DNA from: Nakamurella silvestris
Lineage (GTDB): Bacteria; Actinomycetota; Actinomycetes; Mycobacteriales; Nakamurellaceae
Reading direction: 5' to 3'
Assembly: GCA_003576535.1 (NCBI GenBank)
Contig: QXCQ01000211.1
Span: forward strand, 26,829-64,973
Length of the DNA stretch: 38,145 nt
Shown: positions 15,128 to 23,603 of the stretch, in pieces
Layout of the letters: each line of letters begins with the position of its first letter
How positions within the stretch are numbered: the stretch's first letter is position 1
Notes under the pieces: generated by a model
Database searches by the model: none
Told to the model about the DNA's origin: nothing
The model's input: the letters and a program-made list of their open reading frames with translations, nothing else
Position numbers and translations under genes: made by a program

Positions 15128-17641
15128 ATGTTTGAACGGTTTACCGACAGAGCTCGGCGGGTTGTCGTCCTGGCGCAGGAAGAAGCCAGGCTGCTCAATC
15201 ACAACTACATCGGGACCGAGCACATCCTGCTCGGCCTCATCCACGAGGGCGAAGGTGTCGCAGCCAAGGCCCTGGAATCCCTCGGCATCGCGCTCGAGGG
15301 TGTCCGCTCGCAGGTCGAGGAGATCATCGGACAGGGCCAGCAGGCCCCGTCCGGTCACATCCCCTTCACCCCGCGTGCCAAGAAGGTGCTCGAGCTGAGC
15401 CTGCGCGAGGCGCTGCAGCTCGGCCACAACTACATCGGGACCGAGCACATCCTGCTCGGCCTCATCCGTGAGGGCGAGGGCGTCGCCGCCCAGGTGCTGA
15501 TCAAGCTGGGAGCCGACCTCAACCGGGTCCGCCAGCAGGTCCTGCAGCTGCTCTCCGGCTACCAGGGCAAGGAGACGGCCGCCTCCGAGGGCGGTCGTTC
15601 CGAGGGCACCCCGTCGACCTCGACGGTGCTCGACCAGTTCGGTCGCAACCTCACGCAGTCCGCACGGGAGTCCAAGCTCGACCCCGTCATCGGCCGCGAG
15701 AAGGAGATCGAGCGGGTCATGCAGGTGCTGTCCCGTCGCACCAAGAACAACCCGGTGCTGATCGGTGAGCCCGGTGTCGGCAAGACCGCGGTCGTCGAGG
15801 GTCTGGCCCAGGCGATCATCCGCGGGGACGTGCCGACGACCCTCAAGGACAAGCAGCTCTACACCCTCGATCTCGGTTCCCTCGTCGCCGGCTCCCGGTA
15901 CCGCGGTGACTTCGAGGAGCGGCTGAAGAAGGTGCTCAAGGAGATCCGCACCCGCGGCGACATCATCCTGTTCATCGACGAGATCCACACCCTCGTCGGT
16001 GCCGGTGCCGCCGAGGGCGCGATCGACGCCGCCTCCATCCTCAAGCCGATGCTGGCCCGTGGCGAGCTGCAGACCATCGGTGCGACCACCCTCGACGAGT
16101 ACCGCAAGTACGTCGAGAAGGATGCCGCCCTGGAGCGTCGGTTCCAGCCGATCCAGGTCGGCGAGCCGACCGTGGTCCACACCATCGAGATCCTCAAGGG
16201 CCTGCGTGACCGCTACGAGGCGCACCACCGCATCACCATCACCGATGACGCGTTGGTCGCCGCGGCCACCCTGGCCGACCGGTACATCAACGACCGGTTC
16301 CTCCCGGACAAGGCGATCGACCTGATCGACGAGGCCGGGGCCCGGATGCGGATCCGCCGGATGACCGCTCCGCCGGACCTGCGCGACTTCGACGAGAAGC
16401 TCGCCAACGTCCGCCGCGAGAAGGAGTCGGCGATCGACTCCCAGGACTTCGAGAAGGCCGCCTCCCTGCGCGACTCCGAGAAGCAGCTGTTGCTGAAGAA
16501 GGGTGAGCGGGAGAAGGCCTGGAAGGCCGGGGACCTGGACGTCGTCAGCGAGGTGGACGACGAGCAGATCGCCGAGGTCCTGGCCAACTGGACCGGGATC
16601 CCCGTGTTCAAGCTGACCGAGGAGGAGACGACCCGTCTGCTCAAGATGGAAGATGCCCTGCACAAGCGGATCATCGGCCAGGAGGAAGCCGTCAAGGCCG
16701 TCTCCCAGGCTATCCGTCGTACCCGTGCCGGGCTCAAGGATCCGAAGCGGCCGTCCGGTTCGTTCATCTTCGCCGGCCCGTCCGGTGTGGGTAAGACCGA
16801 GCTGACCAAGGCGCTCGCGGAGTTCCTCTTCGGTGACGAGGACGCACTCATCCAGGTCGACATGGGCGAGTTCCACGACCGGTACACCGCGTCGCGTCTC
16901 TTCGGAGCGCCTCCCGGATACGTCGGTTACGAAGAGGGTGGGCAGCTCACCGAGAAGGTGCGCCGCAAGCCGTTCTCCGTTGTCCTGTTCGACGAGATCG
17001 AGAAGGCGCACCCGGACATCTACAACACCCTCCTGCAGGTGCTCGAGGACGGGCGTCTGACGGATGGCCAGGGACGCACGGTCGACTTCAAGAACACGGT
17101 CATCGTGTTCACCTCCAACCTGGGAACCTCGGACATCTCCAAGGGTGCGGGCCTCGGCTTCGCCCACGGCAATGACGCGGAGACCAACTACGACCGGATG
17201 AAGCAGAAGGTCAACGACGAGCTGAAGCGCCACTTCCGCCCGGAGTTCCTGAACCGGATCGACGACACCATCGTCTTCCACCAGCTGACCACGCACGAGA
17301 TCCACCAGATGGTCGATCTCATGCTGATCCGGGTGGCCACGGCCTTGAAGAACAAGGACATGGGCATCGAGGTGTCGCCGGCGGCCAAGGAGCTGTTGGG
17401 CCAGCGCGGATTCGATCCCGTCCTGGGTGCGCGGCCGCTGCGCCGCACCATCCAGCGGGAGATCGAGGACAAGCTGTCCGAGAAGATCCTGTTCGACGAG
17501 ATCCGGCCCGGCCAGATCGTCATCGTCGATGCCGAGGGCGAAGGCAACGAGCGGGTGTTCACCTTCCGGGGTGAGGACAAGCCGTCGCTGGTCCCCGACG
17601 CGGTCCCGGCGGCGCTCCTCACCAAAGAGGGCGACGTCTAA
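15128..17641 (+). CDS. clpC: ClpC1 AAA+ unfoldase of the Clp protease
   Basis: 837 residues. Two Clp_N repeats (about 1-145, each with EHILLGLI) bind adaptors and substrates. AAA1 follows with Walker A GEPGVGKT (about 214-221) and Walker [19 protein letters not shown]-type coiled-coil middle domain (about 420-465, [26 protein letters not shown]) distinguishes ClpC from ClpB. AAA2 has GPSGVGKTE (about 549-557) and [16 protein letters not shown], and there is a C-terminal D2-small domain. It unfolds proteins and feeds ClpP1P2; the LGF ClpP loop appears as [13 protein letters not shown] 15128 is chosen over GTG 15122 because the latter overlaps the Shine-Dalgarno AAGGAG. Target of cyclomarin-type antibiotics in mycobacteria. 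A strong terminator follows. Confidence 0.97.
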   Translation: MFERFTDRARRVVVLAQEEARLLNHNYIGTEHILLGLIHEGEGVAAKALESLGIALEGVRSQVEEIIGQGQQAPSGHIPFTPRAKKVLELSLREALQLGHNYIGTEHILLGLIREGEGVAAQVLIKLGADLNRVRQQVLQLLSGYQGKETAASEGGRSEGTPSTSTVLDQFGRNLTQSARESKLDPVIGREKEIERVMQVLSRRTKNNPVLIGEPGVGKTAVVEGLAQAIIRGDVPTTLKDKQLYTLDLGSLVAGSRYRGDFEERLKKVLKEIRTRGDIILFIDEIHTLVGAGAAEGAIDAASILKPMLARGELQTIGATTLDEYRKYVEKDAALERRFQPIQVGEPTVVHTIEILKGLRDRYEAHHRITITDDALVAAATLADRYINDRFLPDKAIDLIDEAGARMRIRRMTAPPDLRDFDEKLANVRREKESAIDSQDFEKAASLRDSEKQLLLKKGEREKAWKAGDLDVVSEVDDEQIAEVLANWTGIPVFKLTEEETTRLLKMEDALHKRIIGQEEAVKAVSQAIRRTRAGLKDPKRPSGSFIFAGPSGVGKTELTKALAEFLFGDEDALIQVDMGEFHDRYTASRLFGAPPGYVGYEEGGQLTEKVRRKPFSVVLFDEIEKAHPDIYNTLLQVLEDGRLTDGQGRTVDFKNTVIVFTSNLGTSDISKGAGLGFAHGNDAETNYDRMKQKVNDELKRHFRPEFLNRIDDTIVFHQLTTHEIHQMVDLMLIRVATALKNKDMGIEVSPAAKELLGQRGFDPVLGARPLRRTIQREIEDKLSEKILFDEIRPGQIVIVDAEGEGNERVFTFRGEDKPSLVPDAVPAALLTKEGDV

Positions 17642-17653
17642 GAACTGGAACTG

Positions 17654-17700
17654 AGAAGGGCCCGGGTACATCCACTTCGTGGAGGTGCCCGGGCCCTTCT
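17654..17700 (+). terminator. clpC terminator
   Basis: AGAAGGGCCCGGG (17654-17666) pairs perfectly with CCCGGGCCCTTCT (17688-17700), and the middle adds TCCAC/GTGGA around a TTC loop. The hairpin starts 12 bp after the clpC stop and is one of the strongest in the window. Confidence 0.9.
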
Positions 17701-17718
17701 CTGTTCCAGGTGCATCCT

Positions 17719-17770
17719 GCGGTGGGATATGCGCAGCTGTGAACGCTCACAGCTGCGCATATCCCACCGC
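17719..17770. repeat. Dispersed inverted repeat R1, copy C (most perfect)
   Basis: 24-bp arms pair perfectly around a 4-nt loop ACGC. With flanks CATC (17713-17716) and GATG (17773-17776) the element spans 64 bp. It follows the separate clpC terminator by 18 bp and precedes the PQ-loop gene, so it is not needed as the clpC terminator. Confidence 0.95.
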
Positions 17771-17811
17771 GCGATGCGGGGTTGGCCGGCGGGGCATGAG
17801 ATCGTGGGGGC

Positions 17812-18417
17812 ATGTCGGCTGCAGAGGTCCTCGGGTGGGTTGCCGCCGCGTTCAGTGCCACCCTCGCCCTTCCGCAGATGCTGCGGATCTTCCGCACCCG
17901 CTCGGTGGCCGGGCTCAGTCTGGTCACCTGGCAGATGATGTTCCTGGCCGGGTTCGGCTGGACCATCCACGGGTTCGTGGTCGGACGCGCCCAGATCATC
18001 GTGCCGAACGTGCTGCTGGCCCTGGCCGCCGGGACGGTGCTCTGGCAGATCGGCCGGGCCCATCGGCTCAGCCTCGCCGGGACCTGGTTGCTGCCCCTGG
18101 CCATCGGTGCCACCGCCACCCTGGCCGAGGCGACGATCGGGCCGGTCGCCTTCGCCGTCATCATGTTCATCCCGGCCGCCGTCGGTCAGATCGCGCAGAT
18201 CCGGGAGATCCGCGCCGCCGACGACCTCAGCGGGGTGTCCCTGTCCACCCTGTCGATCAACCTCGGCAGCCAGTTCGTCTGGCTCAGTTACGCGATCCCG
18301 ACCGGCGAGACCGCGATCATCTGGATCGCCATCCCGCTCGCGGTGCTGATGGCGGCTGTCCTCGGGGCACTGCTGATCCGCCGCCGTCAACTGGCAGCGG
18401 CACCCAGTTTCGCCTGA
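17812..18417 (+). CDS. PQ-loop (SWEET/SemiSWEET-like) membrane protein
   Basis: 201 residues, about seven hydrophobic segments covering almost the whole chain. The first repeat has a clear PQ-loop near the N-terminus (ALPQMLRIFRTRSVAGLSLVTW, P21-Q22). The second, after residue 115, has the same layout (GQIAQIREIRAADDLSGVSLSTL) but the PQ pair is degraded to GQ/AQ. Two triple-helix bundles joined by a linker helix match the SWEET/PQ-loop arrangement. Family members carry sugars, amino acids or cystine; the substrate here is unknown. It lies alone between two R1 hairpins with a converging mutY. Only a weak G-rich Shine-Dalgarno precedes ATG 17812. Confidence 0.88.
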   Translation: MSAAEVLGWVAAAFSATLALPQMLRIFRTRSVAGLSLVTWQMMFLAGFGWTIHGFVVGRAQIIVPNVLLALAAGTVLWQIGRAHRLSLAGTWLLPLAIGATATLAEATIGPVAFAVIMFIPAAVGQIAQIREIRAADDLSGVSLSTLSINLGSQFVWLSYAIPTGETAIIWIAIPLAVLMAAVLGALLIRRRQLAAAPSFA

Positions 18418-18431
18418 TCAATCCACATCCT

Positions 18432-18483
18432 GCGGTGGGATATGCGCAGGTGTGCGCGCTCACGGCTGCGCATATCCCACCGC
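18432..18483. repeat. Dispersed inverted repeat R1, copy D
   Basis: Arms GCGGTGGGATATGCGCAG / CTGCGCATATCCCACCGC are a perfect 18-bp match, extended by flanks CATCCT (18426-18431) and AGGATG (18484-18489) to 24 bp on each side. It fills the 96-bp gap between the convergent PQ-loop and mutY genes. Confidence 0.95.
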
Positions 18484-18513
18484 AGGATGCACGGCACGTG
18501 CCGGATCCGGGCC

Positions 18514-19392
18514 TCAGCCGGGGAGGGCGTAGGTCCCGTCCGGCAGGACGACGGCGAGCCGATCCGCCACCAAGGAGGCCAGACACCGCTCCCGCTGCTC
18601 GGGAACGTCCCAGACCAGCTCGATCATCGCCGCCGGAACGGGCTCGGTGGATTCGCGCAGGACGGCCATGATCCGGCCGCGCACCTGACGGTCGGTGCCC
18701 GCCCAGGCCTGGGTGGTCCGCCGGATCTCCGAGGCGGGCCGACCCGCCGCCACCCAGGCGCACCCGTCGACCAGGGGACAGCTCGGACAGTCGGGATTGG
18801 TAGCGGTGCAGACCAGAGCCCCCAGCTCCATCACCGCGGCGCTGACCCGCGCAGCCACCGACGGCTCGGCGGGCAGCAGGGATTCCATCAGCACCCGGTC
18901 GGCGGCGGTCGCCGGTCCTGCATCGGTGTTCCCCCGGACGACCCGGTTGAGCACCCGTCGCACATTGGTGTCGACCACGGGGGTCCGTCGGCCGAAGGCG
19001 AAGGCGGCGATGGCCCGGGCCGTGTAGTCGCCGATCCCGGGCAGTTCCAGGAGCTGCTCGACCTGTTCCGGGACCGCACCGTCGTAGCGCAGGGTCAACT
19101 CGGTGGCGCAGGCGTGCAGACGCAGGGCCCGGCGGGGGTAGCCCAGTCGTCCCCAGGACCGGACCGCCTCGCCGGGGGAGTCGGCGGCCAGGTCGGCCGG
19201 GGTGGGCCACCGCTGCATCCAGGCGAGGAACACCGGCAGCACCCGCGCCACCGGTGTCTGCTGCAACATGAACTCGCTGACCATGACGGCCCACGGGGTC
19301 GCACCCCGGCCACGCCACGGCAGATCACGTCCGTGGTCGTGGAAGAACCCGAGGATCGGTTCCGCGGGCAGCGGGTCGGATATCGGGTTCAG
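18514..19392 (-). CDS. mutY: Adenine DNA glycosylase MutY; no ATG/GTG/TTG start, CTG start proposed
   Basis: About 292 residues. It removes adenine mispaired with 8-oxoguanine. Motifs: RDLPWRG near the N-terminus, SEFMLQQTPVARV (catalytic Glu), helix-hairpin-helix LPGIGDYTARAIAAFAFG followed by the catalytic Asp in VVDTNVRRVL, and an iron-sulfur loop C-x6-C-x2-C-x5-C (CTATNPDCPSCPLVDGC). The C-terminal NUDIX-like recognition domain is short, as in M. tuberculosis Rv3589. In this frame no ATG, GTG or TTG lies near the expected N-terminus; the first internal ATG (MVSEF) would delete RDLPWR. CTG at 19392-19390 overlaps the carbonic anhydrase stop as CTGA, mimicking the ATGA/GTGA couplings elsewhere here, with GAAGAGG upstream. 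Confidence 0.93.
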   Translation of the reverse strand: MNPISDPLPAEPILGFFHDHGRDLPWRGRGATPWAVMVSEFMLQQTPVARVLPVFLAWMQRWPTPADLAADSPGEAVRSWGRLGYPRRALRLHACATELTLRYDGAVPEQVEQLLELPGIGDYTARAIAAFAFGRRTPVVDTNVRRVLNRVVRGNTDAGPATAADRVLMESLLPAEPSVAARVSAAVMELGALVCTATNPDCPSCPLVDGCAWVAAGRPASEIRRTTQAWAGTDRQVRGRIMAVLRESTEPVPAAMIELVWDVPEQRERCLASLVADRLAVVLPDGTYALPG

Positions 19393-19883
19393 TCGGCGAA
19401 CACCTCTTCCAGCAGACCGGACTTGACGTCGAAGACGAAACCACGAACGGCGTTGGTGTGTTTGAGGAATCGGGAGTCGCGGACGCGGCGCAGGGATTCG
19501 CGCACCGAATCGTGCGGGTCCTTGAACGCCTGGACGGACCAGGTGGGTCGGTAGCCGGCGAACTGGGCCAACATGGTCCTGAAGTCCTCCTCGTCCAACG
19601 CGGCGAGACCGCAGTCGGTGTGGTGGACGATCATGATCTCCTCCGTTCCCAGGGCGTGCTGGGAGATGGACAGCGACCGGATGATGTCGTCGCTCACCAC
19701 ACCTCCGGCGTTGCGCAACAGGTGCGCCTCGCCGGGGACGATGGCAAAGGCGGCGTGCGCGTCGACCCGGGCGTCCATGCACAGCACCATCGCGATCCGC
19801 AGGGTCGGCCGCGGGCCGACCCAATAGGGATGGGACATCGCCAGCGCGCGGTTGCGTTCCAGCAGTTCGTCGATTGCACCCAT
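19389..19883 (-). CDS. Beta-class carbonic anhydrase
   Basis: 164 residues, the compact type close to M. tuberculosis Rv1284 and syntenic with Rv3588c. It interconverts CO2 and bicarbonate in the cytosol. Zinc ligands are C35 (C-M-D37-A-R39, the CxDxR dyad), H88 and C91 (HHTDCG). RNAGGVVSDDIIRSL and HTNAVRGFVFDVKSG are also typical. ATG 19883 is supported by AAGGAGGA 7 nt upstream. The stop overlaps the proposed mutY start, and a divergent membrane-anchored protein lies 164 bp away. Order mutY-carbonic anhydrase-membrane protein matches Rv3589-Rv3588c-Rv3587c. Confidence 0.94.
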   Translation of the reverse strand: MGAIDELLERNRALAMSHPYWVGPRPTLRIAMVLCMDARVDAHAAFAIVPGEAHLLRNAGGVVSDDIIRSLSISQHALGTEEIMIVHHTDCGLAALDEEDFRTMLAQFAGYRPTWSVQAFKDPHDSVRESLRRVRDSRFLKHTNAVRGFVFDVKSGLLEEVFAD

Positions 19884-20047
19884 GACGGGTTCCTCCTTGT
19901 CGGACGTGCCCGCCCGAGCGGCGTCGGGGGCGGGGCACGGGTGAACTCCACTGCGGCGGCGGCAACAGCCGGGGCGACCCACCACCTGACGGAGGACCTG
20001 CCCGGTGGGCGTGTCGTCGTCGGGCGTTTCTCACCGATTTGCAGCCG

Positions 20048-21181
20048 ATGCCACGCTACCGTCGGAGTGTGTTACAGCCAGTGGGACCCCTCAACCCGAA
20101 AGTCTATTGGGCTCGGCGGGTTGCGTTGATGGTGTTGGCCGTCGTGGTGCTGATCGGCGTGGTCTGGCTGGTCCGTGGCTCGGGCGGGAACGACCCGACG
20201 ACCGCCTCCGGGCCCGGCGTCAGCACCTCCGGCACCAACCGTGTGACCTCCACGACAACGACCGGCCCGCAGCTGACCGGTGATCTCGGGAGCTCGGCCC
20301 CGGCAAGCCTCACCGGTGTGCTCGCCGATGATCCGACGGCCGGCTCCGGCACCGCCGCGGCAACCGGCCCCGCATCCTCGGGCACCGAGGACACCTGGGT
20401 CAGCGGCACCGCTTCCACCCGGGCTCCCTCCACCGATCCCGCTTCCACCGGCCCCGCTTCCACCGGCGCTGCGAACACCGGTCCTGCGAACACCGGGACG
20501 TCGGCTCCCACCGCGGGCACGGCCCCCACTGCGCTGGACCCGGTTGCGCAGGGCTCCGCCGAGCTGGAGGCCCAGAAGAGCCGCGAGGCCGAACTCAAGG
20601 ACGCCCAACAGCAGGCCGAAGCGGCCGCGGAGGCCGCCGAGAAGAAGGTGGCCGAGGTCAAGGCGAAGATCGCGGCCGAGGCGGCGAAGGAGAAGGCCGC
20701 CAAGGAGAAGGCGGCGAAGGAGAAGGCTGCGGCCGATGCCGCCGCGGCCGAGCTCGCCAGTCGGAAGTACGACCCCCAGGGTCAGCTGATCTGCCCGCCG
20801 TCCTTCGTGAAGGCGACCGCGGTGATGGCCTCGCGATCGGTGGCGGTGGGGACGAAACCGGAGCTGGGGGTGAGCGTGCAGAACGTCGGTGACCAGTCCT
20901 GCGTGCAGGACGTGTCGGGTTCGACCCAGCAGTTCACGGTTCTGGGCAAGGCGGGTGCCCACATCTGGTCGACCCAGGACTGCTTCCCCGGGACCGGTAC
21001 CGAGCTGCGGGTCCTGCAGCCCGGCGAGGCGGTCCAGTACTCCGTCATCTGGGCCGGGACCACGTCGTCCCCGGGCTGCGTCGGAGCCCGCACCCCGGTA
21101 CCGGCCGGCGGTTACACCCTGCAGGCCCAGGTCGCCGGCGTGAAGGCCCCGAACCTTCCGTTCACGGTCGTCGCACCCTGA
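20048..21181 (+). CDS. Membrane-anchored protein with Ala/Thr/Pro linker, coiled coil and Cys-paired C-terminal domain (Rv3587c-like)
   Basis: 377 residues. A single N-terminal membrane segment (about 27-46, ALMVLAVVVLIGVVWLV) with basic residues before it places the rest outside. Then comes a Ser/Thr/Gly/Ala/Pro linker with 5-residue repeats (PASTG, PANTG), then a TolA-like Ala/Lys/Glu coiled coil (about 175-250, repeats of AAKEK), then a globular domain of about 125 residues with four cysteines (LICPP, DQSCV, TQDCF, SPGCV) that could form two disulfides. It resembles the DUF4232-like/Rv3587c extracellular domain; function unknown. The start is uncertain: ATG 20048, or GTG 20069 which has TACCGT six bases upstream and could be leaderless. 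Divergent from the carbonic anhydrase. Confidence 0.8.
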   Translation: MPRYRRSVLQPVGPLNPKVYWARRVALMVLAVVVLIGVVWLVRGSGGNDPTTASGPGVSTSGTNRVTSTTTTGPQLTGDLGSSAPASLTGVLADDPTAGSGTAAATGPASSGTEDTWVSGTASTRAPSTDPASTGPASTGAANTGPANTGTSAPTAGTAPTALDPVAQGSAELEAQKSREAELKDAQQQAEAAAEAAEKKVAEVKAKIAAEAAKEKAAKEKAAKEKAAADAAAAELASRKYDPQGQLICPPSFVKATAVMASRSVAVGTKPELGVSVQNVGDQSCVQDVSGSTQQFTVLGKAGAHIWSTQDCFPGTGTELRVLQPGEAVQYSVIWAGTTSSPGCVGARTPVPAGGYTLQAQVAGVKAPNLPFTVVAP

Positions 21182-21287
21182 GGCTTTTGTCCGGTTCGGG
21201 CCCGTTTCACCGGAGCCGCTTCCGGGCAGTACCGGATTCGATGATGCACAACGGGATGTTGCGCACCGGTAGCGAAGGGGTCCTCAC

Positions 21288-21548
21288 GTGAGCGAGTCGA
21301 ACATCAGCAGTGGCGGTGTGGAGGATTCGGCGGCCGTTGATCCGCAGCAGGTCGAGGCAGTCGTCGAGGCCATCGTCAGCGAGCAGGATGCGCTGGTCGC
21401 CGGTTTCTACTCGTTCGAGGAGATGATCTGGAAACGGATCAACGAACAGGAGGACGACCAGCACCGCACGGCGGTCTCGCTGTGGATCTCCAAGGAGCTG
21501 GAGCGGGTCCAGGCCACGGTGTCAGCGGTCGCCCACCACGAGAAGTAG
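21288..21548 (+). CDS. Small acidic protein, family not recognised
   Basis: 86 residues, helical and acidic, no cysteine, no membrane segment. The N-terminal 20 residues are Ser/Gly-rich and probably disordered; the rest (VEAVVEAIVSEQDALVAGFYSFEEMIWKRINEQEDD) suggests a helical bundle. GTG 21288 is supported by GAAGGGG (21274-21280) 7 nt before. It converges with the MBL-fold hydrolase gene, leaving a 40-bp gap. Coding status rests on the Shine-Dalgarno and GC3-type codon choice; I can assign no function. Confidence 0.7.
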   Translation: MSESNISSGGVEDSAAVDPQQVEAVVEAIVSEQDALVAGFYSFEEMIWKRINEQEDDQHRTAVSLWISKELERVQATVSAVAHHEK

Positions 21549-21588
21549 GACCGGGCGTCGGGGCGCCTCACCTGACCGCCGGGGCCGT

Positions 21589-22230
21589 TCAGGCGGTTCC
21601 GGCGGACTCCTCGTCGGCCAGCCTTCGGTAACCGGCCCCGGTGCCGGGACCGTTCTCGCCGAGCATCCGGTCCATCAGGCCCAGACCGATGCCGTTGAGC
21701 AGACCGTCGTGGATGGCGAAGGTGGTGCGTGGGCCGACCTCGCGGACCCAGTCCACCAGCTCGCCGACCTTGCCCCAGGGGCCGCTGATCGGCACCAGCA
21801 AGGTGTCCACCGGCACCTCGGGGACGGTGAGCGCGTCCCCCGGATGGAAGATGTGCTCGTCGACGAGGTAACCGACATTGGTGACGAGCGGGATGTCCTG
21901 GTGGATGACCGCATGCCATTCCCCGTGCACCTGGACGGAGAAACCGGCCACCTCGAAGGTGTCGCCGTGGCCGACGACATGCAGTGCGCCGCCGAGTCCC
22001 GGTAGTTCGGTCGCCACCGCAGCGTTGGCGTAGATCTGCAGGTCCGGGTTGCGGTCCAGCGCCGCCCCGACCGTGGCCGGCACGAAGTGGTCGTTGTGCT
22101 CATGGGTGATCAGCAGGGCGTCCGCCGGGATCGCGGCGGCGTCCGGGGTCAGTCCACCGGGATCGATGAGGAGCCGCCGCCCGTCCTTCTCCAGGCTGAT
22201 ACAGGCGTGTCCGTACTTGGTGATCTCCAT
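21589..22230 (-). CDS. Metallo-beta-lactamase-fold hydrolase (UlaG/UPF0173-like)
   Basis: 213 residues. ITKYGHACISLEKDGRRLLIDPGG opens the fold, and H43-E-H45-N-D47-H48 is the zinc-binding HxHxDH motif. The later ligand histidine is in VQVHGEWHAVIH, the Asp in FHPGDALTVP and the last His in AIHDGLLN. This is the small UlaG-like branch, whose members hydrolyse lactones, phosphodiesters or thioesters; substrate unknown. ATG 22230 has GGGAAG upstream. It is downstream of the SipW operon on the same strand (60 bp after its last gene) and could be read through from it, though its function looks unrelated. Confidence 0.9.
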   Translation of the reverse strand: MEITKYGHACISLEKDGRRLLIDPGGLTPDAAAIPADALLITHEHNDHFVPATVGAALDRNPDLQIYANAAVATELPGLGGALHVVGHGDTFEVAGFSVQVHGEWHAVIHQDIPLVTNVGYLVDEHIFHPGDALTVPEVPVDTLLVPISGPWGKVGELVDWVREVGPRTTFAIHDGLLNGIGLGLMDRMLGENGPGTGAGYRRLADEESAGTA

Positions 22231-22290
22231 GGTTCTTCCCTTCCGACCGGCCGGGTTGAACGCTACTCCCGAACGGTGTGGGACGACCGA

Positions 22291-22803
22291 TCACGGCAGG
22301 ATGCCCTCGCTGACACAGGTCGGGTTGAGCCCCGCGAGGGTCATCGACGCCAGATAGCTGTTCATGGGCGAGTACCACCCGTTCTCGGTGGCGCGCAGGG
22401 CAAGCCGGAAGGTGGCTCCGAGCAGGCCGGACAGCAGGGCGGATTTGAACTGCGTGGTGTAGACACCGCCGACCGGGCCGGTGGTGGTCAGGCTGGTCCC
22501 GAGCAGGCTGTTGACCAGGACCGGCACAAGGCCCGCATCGGCCGCGTAGTAGTTGACGTTGGTGGGATTCACATAGCCGCTCCCTGCGGGGAACTGCCAG
22601 GTCATCGTGACCACCGGGGTCAGGCCGGCTATCCCTGGTGCCAGGTTGCAGCTGAGGATCGTCGGTACCGGAATCGTCTTGGTGGTGAAGACACTCTCGG
22701 CGTAGCTGTTGCGGGTCCAGGCGGCCTCTGCGGGGACGGCATGCCAGATGAACATGGTCAGCGCCAGCAGGACCGCGACGAAGCTGCTGCGCCTGCCCGT
22801 CAC
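22291..22803 (-). CDS. Secreted protein with SipW-type leader, last gene of the surface operon
   Basis: 170 residues. An N-terminal leader (TGRRSSFVAVLLALTMFIWHAVPAEAAWTRNSYAESVFTTKTIP) resembles the other two exported proteins: a hydrophobic core ending in AAW, then an F-T/S-rich strand. The mature part is beta-rich (VVTMTWQFPAGSGYVNPTNVNYY) with two cysteines (LSCNL, PTCVS) that could form a disulfide. GTG 22803 overlaps the LPNTG-protein stop by 4 bp (GTGA). Probably a TasA/camelysin-like fibre or surface subunit cleaved by the SipW-like peptidase encoded two genes upstream. Weaker match than the first two; classical signal peptidase cleavage after AEA is also possible. Confidence 0.75.
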   Translation of the reverse strand: MTGRRSSFVAVLLALTMFIWHAVPAEAAWTRNSYAESVFTTKTIPVPTILSCNLAPGIAGLTPVVTMTWQFPAGSGYVNPTNVNYYAADAGLVPVLVNSLLGTSLTTTGPVGGVYTTQFKSALLSGLLGATFRLALRATENGWYSPMNSYLASMTLAGLNPTCVSEGILP

Positions 22804-23603
22804 AGTCGGCCGCCGAAGTCGTTGACGGGCTGCCGCCGTCGCCGCGCTACCCCGCTGATGACAGAGCCGACCGTCACCGAGGCGAGGCCGAGCAGCAGGT
22901 ACTCGGCGATCCGCGCACCGGTGTTCGGGAGCGGACCGGGGCTGCCGGGTTCGGGATTGCCCGGTGGCGCGGGTTCTCCTGGCTCCGGCCCGTTGTCGGG
23001 GGCGAGCAGCCCTGCCGCCTCCACCGTCACGGTGATCCGAGTGGAAGCCCCCCGAAGTTCCTGGGCCCCAGGGGTGTTCGCCATGGTGACCTGGACGAGC
23101 AGGTGGGTCCGTCGCGGGACGACCGGGCCACCGATACCGAAATCGGATCCGTAGGTGCTGCTCAACGGGGCAGGGGGGACGACCTGGAACCGGTCGCCGG
23201 GACACGCTTGGTCGACCCAGGACCGGGTGCATCCGCTGATCTGGACCGTGAGCAGGCTGCTCAGACCCGCACCGCCGCTGCCGCTCTCGTCCACGGCGGT
23301 GATGTTCAACTGCAATTCGTCCAGCCGGAACACGTTGGTGGCCACACCGATCGGCCAGAGGGCGGTGTCGCCGGGCGTGAGCAGGTGGACCGTCGGATCC
23401 GTTGAGACATCGAGCGGTTCGGTCGCGGCCGTCGGGTCCGCGAGCACCGACGTCGTCGCGAAGAGCGACAGCAGGAAGGTGGCCGAGAGGACGAGACCGG
23501 CGATCGTCAGCGACCGGGCGGTGGGCGACCGGACACCGGGTGCCCGGACCGCGCGGGTCCGGGGGGCGCCGGGCTGCATCGCCCACGTCCTGCCTCCACT
23601 CAT
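22800..23603 (-). CDS. LPXTG cell-wall-anchored protein (LPNTG)
   Basis: 267 residues. A leader with a long n-region and hydrophobic core (about 30-52, SLTIAGLVLSATFLLSLFATTSVLA) is followed by a beta-rich domain of about 170 residues with two cysteines (SGCTRSW, QACPGD). A Pro/Gly/Glu spacer comes next (PEPGEPAPPGNPEPGSPGP), then the sortase signal LPNTG, a hydrophobic helix (IAEYLLLGLASVTVGSVISGV) and a basic tail (ARRRRQ). A sortase would attach it covalently to peptidoglycan; no sortase gene is in the window. The start ATG 23603 overlaps the stop of the signal peptidase gene by one base (TGATG). It may anchor the TasA-like subunits to the wall. Confidence 0.88.
   Translation of the reverse strand: MSGGRTWAMQPGAPRTRAVRAPGVRSPTARSLTIAGLVLSATFLLSLFATTSVLADPTAATEPLDVSTDPTVHLLTPGDTALWPIGVATNVFRLDELQLNITAVDESGSGGAGLSSLLTVQISGCTRSWVDQACPGDRFQVVPPAPLSSTYGSDFGIGGPVVPRRTHLLVQVTMANTPGAQELRGASTRITVTVEAAGLLAPDNGPEPGEPAPPGNPEPGSPGPLPNTGARIAEYLLLGLASVTVGSVISGVARRRRQPVNDFGGRL

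Noticed and set aside
14298-15198. Minus-strand ORFs of about 220-260 codons over lsr2 and the lsr2-clpC gap
   Set aside because: They run through hairpins and direct repeats and antisense to lsr2; no protein family resemblance.
15098-17671. An 857-codon minus-strand ORF opposite clpC
   Set aside because: Antisense shadow caused by GC-rich codon bias. Its translation is full of His/Asp/Val/Leu repeats, has no family motif, and it lies entirely over the well-supported clpC.
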